Below, piece after piece: positions 31,131 through 32,427 of a stretch of DNA of 32,427 bases. The notes beneath the pieces are model-generated. The model worked only from the letters and a program-made list of their open reading frames with translations, ran no database searches and was not told the origin of the DNA. The stretch is from Lingula anatina. Lineage: Eukaryota; Brachiopoda; Lingulata; Lingulida; Lingulidae. Position numbers and translations under genes: made by a program. The DNA is taken from positions 34,145 through 66,571 of the forward strand of contig NW_019773553.1 in the NCBI RefSeq assembly GCF_001039355.2. Direction: 5' to 3'. Positions within the stretch are counted from its first letter, which is position 1. Every line of letters begins with the position of its first letter.

Positions 31131-32200
31131 AAGAAGCATTGGTTGTGATAAAAAAGTTAACGCTGCATTAAGTGTTGCTGAACTAAATGCATTTTCTCTT
31201 CAATAATTAGTTATGAATTTTTATCAATATAATTCATCACACAGACATCTGATACTGATTTTTCCATTCCCTTTACAGGTCAAATTAGTTCATGCACTGT
31301 GTGTCTTTCTCTGCATTTCATTAGAATTTCCTGTTTAACTGCTGCTGTATTTTCATTATGTTAATTTAGAAGTTGTAAAATCCGTCATGAATTTGTCGAA
31401 GGTCACAGGTATTAAAGTCTAATTGCACAGGTTGGATTTTTAAAACATCTCTGTTACCGCAGTCCTTAGGAGCACCGTGATATTCATAATTTCACAATAA
31501 GTTTACATAATGAGCAACAAATTTAGATATAAAATATTTGTGGATTGTTTTTTGGTTACCTACGAATCTCATTTTTCCGATAGTTTGTGCCTTGCTTAGA
31601 ATTAGTACTGGAAACCTGTATTTCAATGCGGTGTGTATTTATTTATATGGCAATGGTCTTAATGGTATTCGTTATTGTTAAGCATTTGCAAACACTGTAT
31701 GTACAAAATATTGCACAAATATATAAATTCCTTTCCAACTGTACAATATCATTTGATGTCCGTATTTGTGTTGAGCTCTATAAACAAACGTTTCCACCAC
31801 CATGTCAATTGTTTTTGGTGTTTTTGCAGTAAATGATTTAAAATCCACGAGGTTTCCTCTTGTTTCATGAATGATTGCAGATACTTGAAAATATCAAAAA
31901 CAAATGCTATAAGTAGTTGAAATAGCTATAATCACCTTTATTTGATCGGAAAAGTTAATAAAGACGTAACTTAAATCGCCTTTACCTGTAGTCCCCTACC
32001 TGATATGCATAAAAGCGTTTAGAAAAGCTCTTTCCTTCAATATGTGATGTGGCCAAACAATTTTCACGGTGCATTAAGATAAACAGTAAAAGAATATCCA
32101 CAATAAATTCGGCAACCGAGAGGTGCGGCAACATATAGATAATTGCGGTAGTATTTATGCCGAAACATCAAAATGAATAGCCCCGCCGTTCGAGCCTTTT
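31131..32200. other. Stretch without recognisable gene
   Basis: AT-rich, with only short frames lacking recognisable motifs. A pyrimidine-rich AG near 31279 has no supporting open frame. Confidence 0.45.
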
Positions 32201-32290
32201 AATCAGATTCAGATCAGATTAACCAATCAAAGCAACGGAAAGGGGGTCACGTCACCTTCCCACCAGGCCATGCCATGTAAACAAAGCAGC
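32201..32290 (+). promoter_or_regulatory. Promoter region of the gene starting at 32291
   Basis: Composition shifts to GC-richer here. CCAAT (32223-32227) and TCACGTCAC (32247-32255, CRE/USF-like) lie within 70 bp upstream of an ATG opening a frame that ends at a splice donor. No TATA box is seen. Confidence 0.4.
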
Positions 32291-32378
32291 ATGGTCGGCT
32301 GTAATGAAGAGTCTGAGGAGGGAGACGCGAAATCTTCGCCAAATTCTCATCTTTCGTGTTGCATGCACATAGAAGAAG
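32291..32378 (+). CDS. Probable first coding exon of an unidentified gene (continues beyond the window)
   Basis: ATG at 32291 opens 29 codons (MVGCNEESEEGDAKSSPNSH, then LSCCMHIEE) ending GAAG/GTAGCTA at 32378 in phase 1. The peptide is acidic and serine-rich at first, then contains two adjacent cysteines. It has no signal peptide. The promoter-like context supports a real start, but no second exon is in view and no family is recognised. Confidence 0.45.
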
Positions 32379-32427
32379 GTAGCTAATTAAGAGACTCTAG
32401 ATACCATCACACGTGTTCGCTGGGAAA

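Overview
The window looks like AT-rich nuclear DNA from an invertebrate animal, most likely a mollusc or another lophotrochozoan. This is inferred from intron-rich genes with consensus GT/AG junctions, several LINE types, a tRNA-derived SINE, MITEs, trinucleotide microsatellites, and a DZIP3-type HEPN protein of the kind expanded in molluscs and lancelets. There are no operons, CRISPR arrays or prokaryotic signals. Long open frames are nearly all retrotransposons. The host genes are made of short exons and have to be assembled from splice sites and phase.

Left part (1-11.1 kb): positions 23-2867 hold exons 2-6 of a small secreted EF-hand protein gene (+ strand) with an AATAAA signal at 2985. 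Repeat debris follows, with a 34-bp palindrome and a cluster of TGACGT sites, then the 3' end of a LINE (4682-5275). A CpG-rich block (about 5340-5830) carries two inverted copies of TCCCACAATGCA. A 110-bp inverted repeat pair lies at 6441-6992. A nearly complete but broken L1/Tx1-like LINE lies on the minus strand (7233-11053), split by a 249-bp MITE.

Middle (11.1-18.2 kb): a GC-richer patch at 11991-12155 has a duplicated TGACGT + CArG-box module and a YY1-type site. Next comes the most striking structure, a 3.19-kb foldback-type element (13021-16212). It is one long inverted repeat whose arms are tandem arrays of a unit of about 184 bp, with no credible transposase. A hammerhead-ribozyme-like motif sits at 17277-17319.

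Right part (18.2-32.4 kb): a second EF-hand paralogue starts at 18606 (signal-peptide exon) behind a tandemly duplicated 174-bp promoter. Its 4.2-kb intron holds a direct duplication with a nearly identical core. Its exon 2 is at 22913-23052 and no exon 3 is found. On the opposite strand, 23718-24420 is the first coding exon of a HEPN (DZIP3-type) protein with an altered RNase motif. A SINE, a second copy of the MITE and a 53-bp minisatellite follow. A complete three-exon gene for a 52-residue microprotein lies on the minus strand (27911-26737), with TATA box and poly(A) signal. A 5'-truncated LINE fills 28255-31130. The window ends in a promoter and probable first coding exon (32291-32378) of a further + strand gene.

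No pathway links the host genes. The EF-hand genes are a local duplicated family, and the HEPN gene hints at innate-immunity or RNA-related biology. All calls come from reading the sequence; no database search was made.
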